A stretch of 7,789 nucleotides of DNA. Source: Candidatus Sabulitectum sp. (GTDB lineage Bacteria; Fermentibacterota; Fermentibacteria; Fermentibacterales; JCC-6). Location: the NCBI GenBank assembly GCA_029940175.1, contig JAOZRM010000094.1, positions 1 to 7,789 on the forward strand, read 5' to 3'. Position 1 is the first letter of the stretch. Every line of letters starts with the position of its first letter. Under the pieces are notes generated by a model. It did no database searches and had not been told where the DNA came from. It saw nothing but the letters and a program-made list of their open reading frames with translations. A program made the translations under genes and the position numbers. Shown here piece after piece: positions 6,318 to 7,789 of this stretch.

Positions 6318-7789
6318 TGACCGCTATTCTTGGTGTGAATTGTTTCAAGCATGATGCTGCGGCAGCTCTTTTTGTCGATGGTGTTCTTGTGGGAGCATCG
6401 GAAGAAGAGAGATTTTCCAGACGGAAACACGATGCAGGATATCCGGAAAAAGCAATTAACTATCTGCTTGCAGAAGCAGACTTGAAACCTTCCGAAATTG
6501 ATCATGTTGCTTTTTACATGAAACCAGGCAATATCCGCAGAGAAACATTCAGGGCATTTCCCGGTTACACCAGAAGGAAAGGTTCTGTAAGGTTTTTCCT
6601 GGGGCAGTTGAGTGGTTCTGTTAGAATGTCTTCCATTCCCGGTCTGATGCGGGAACATCTGGGAGACTCATTTACCCCTGAATTTCATTTTATAGACCAC
6701 CATCAGGCTCATGCATGGTCAGCATGGTATGGGGCGGGATGCCTTGACGCTGCTGTTCTAACAATGGATGGAGCCGGCGAGAAGCATTCCAGTCTTGTGG
6801 GATCATTTACTGACGGCATTCTCACCGAATACAGAAGAACACACCTTCCTGCTTCGCCGGGCCTGTTCTATTCCGCTTTGACCAGATATCTGGGGTTTAC
6901 TCCTGACAACGACGAGTACAAGGTGATGGGTCTTTCCAGTTATGGAAAACCTGTTTATCTTGATCTGTTCAGAAGAATCATCAGTGCCGAGGATGGCCGC
7001 TTTCTTATGGACTCCAGCCTGATAGATGTTTCCATGGGAGTGCAGCATGCCATATTCAGCCGGGAAACCCTTTCAATTCTAGGTGAACCCAGAAATCCCG
7101 GTGATGGAGAACCCACAGAGCGGCATGAGAACATCGCCTGCAGTGCCCAGCGAGCACTTGAGGAGGCAGGACTTGCAGTTGTTAAGTACCTCAGAGAGCA
7201 GACAGACCATGATCTTCTTGTTGTTGCCGGAGGAGTGGCACTTAACTGTGTAATGAATGGATTGTTCGAGAGGGAGGGTGGTTTTAAGGAGCTCTGTCCT
7301 TTCCCTGCTCCAAATGATGCCGGCACTTCCATAGGGGCTGCAGTTGCAGTACACCTGCAGGTTTCTCCGGATACCCCTCTACAGAAGCTGGAAACCATGT
7401 ACCTGGGATCAGGATTCTCACAAAAAGAGATCGCAGCGGACATTGAGATGGCAAAACTCAGTCCAACTATGCCTGATGATCTCCCTGGAACTGTGGCAGA
7501 CATGATCTCCCGCGGATTGGTGGTTGCAGTTTATCAGGGCAGGACAGAATTTGGCCCTCGCGCCCTGGGAAACAGGTCAATTCTTGCAGATCCAAGAAGA
7601 GCCGAGATGAAAGATATAGTTAACGGTGTAGTGAAACACAGGGAGGGGTTCAGGCCTTTTGCTCCTGCATGTCTTCAGGAGGATGCTGGAAAGTATTTTG
7701 CCGGTTGTGTGAAATCATCTCATATGATAAAGACATATCCTGTTGTGGATGGTATGGCTGGTGTGATTCCTGCTGTGACCCATGTGGAC
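6317..7789 (+). CDS. NodU/CmcH/TobZ-family O-carbamoyltransferase, 3' end cut by window edge
   Basis: This enzyme family uses carbamoyl phosphate and ATP to place a carbamoyl group on a hydroxyl, often of a sugar. 491 residues are present and the frame is open to the edge; relatives run to about 550-610, so only the end is missing. The N-terminal Kae1-like domain shows GVNCFKHDAAAA (6-17), EEERFSRRKHDAGYP at about 32-46, HHQAHA (128-133), MDGAGE (150-155), GLFYSALTRYLGF with EYKVMGL further on, AGGVALNC (304-311) and NDAG (333-336). By comparison with TobZ, His128, His132, Asp151 and Asp334 would be the metal ligands. The C-terminal domain shows QGRTEFGPRALGNRS (407-421) and FRPFAPA (445-451), both hallmark motifs. 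The ATG at 6317 overlaps the glycosyltransferase stop (TGATG), with AGGA six bases upstream. Pairing with a glycosyltransferase suggests a carbamoylated sugar in a surface glycan or secondary metabolite. The substrate cannot be read from sequence. Confidence 0.95.
   Translation, partial: MTAILGVNCFKHDAAAALFVDGVLVGASEEERFSRRKHDAGYPEKAINYLLAEADLKPSEIDHVAFYMKPGNIRRETFRAFPGYTRRKGSVRFFLGQLSGSVRMSSIPGLMREHLGDSFTPEFHFIDHHQAHAWSAWYGAGCLDAAVLTMDGAGEKHSSLVGSFTDGILTEYRRTHLPASPGLFYSALTRYLGFTPDNDEYKVMGLSSYGKPVYLDLFRRIISAEDGRFLMDSSLIDVSMGVQHAIFSRETLSILGEPRNPGDGEPTERHENIACSAQRALEEAGLAVVKYLREQTDHDLLVVAGGVALNCVMNGLFEREGGFKELCPFPAPNDAGTSIGAAVAVHLQVSPDTPLQKLETMYLGSGFSQKEIAADIEMAKLSPTMPDDLPGTVADMISRGLVVAVYQGRTEFGPRALGNRSILADPRRAEMKDIVNGVVKHREGFRPFAPACLQEDAGKYFAGCVKSSHMIKTYPVVDGMAGVIPAVTHVD

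Noticed and set aside
6955..7503. A 182-codon open frame on the - strand
   Set aside because: It is antisense to the conserved core of the carbamoyltransferase; composition is Ser/Arg-rich and typical of a shadow frame.

Overview
The window holds parts or all of six protein-coding genes, packed tightly around one divergent promoter region near 4242-4294. Three genes read leftward: a sigma-54-type response regulator, then a REC-GAF-GAF-HD-GYP response regulator, then enolase, which runs off the left edge. Three genes read rightward: an M23 (LytM) peptidase lipoprotein, a family 2 glycosyltransferase, and a NodU/CmcH/TobZ-type carbamoyltransferase, which runs off the right edge. I see no RNA gene, mobile element, CRISPR array or convincing terminator, and no gap longer than about 55 bases.

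The organism looks like a Gram-negative bacterium of moderate GC. It has an outer-membrane-type lipoprotein hydrolase, it must have sigma-54 if the activator is functional, and it probably uses a cyclic dinucleotide second messenger (HD-GYP). Shine-Dalgarno sites are clear for five of the six genes. The mix of NtrC-type activators, HD-GYP regulators and glycan genes would suit a deltaproteobacterial or FCB-group/candidate-phylum genome. This placement is a guess; nothing here fixes the taxon.

Left half: the two regulators are separated by only 4 bases and are almost certainly one operon, with the second gene's ribosome-binding site inside the first gene's end. Neither has a histidine kinase in view, so the phosphodonors are unknown. 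Enolase follows 51 bases later on the same strand with no visible terminator between.

Right half: the M23 lipoprotein, glycosyltransferase and carbamoyltransferase form a second tight operon (1-base gap, then 1-base overlap). The peptidase would cut peptidoglycan cross-links, while the two downstream enzymes look like part of a surface-glycan or glycosylated-metabolite pathway in which a sugar is transferred and a carbamoyl group is added. The divergent arrangement makes it reasonable, though unproven, that the regulators act on this envelope operon.

Most worth a second look: the glycosyltransferase appears to start at a CTG codon; the activator may be made from a leaderless mRNA or from an internal GTG; its sigma-54 contact loop reads GSYTGA rather than GAFTGA; and the M23 lipoprotein carries an exact seven-residue Asp-Ser-Leu/Ile repeat. 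I found no clearly new biological system.
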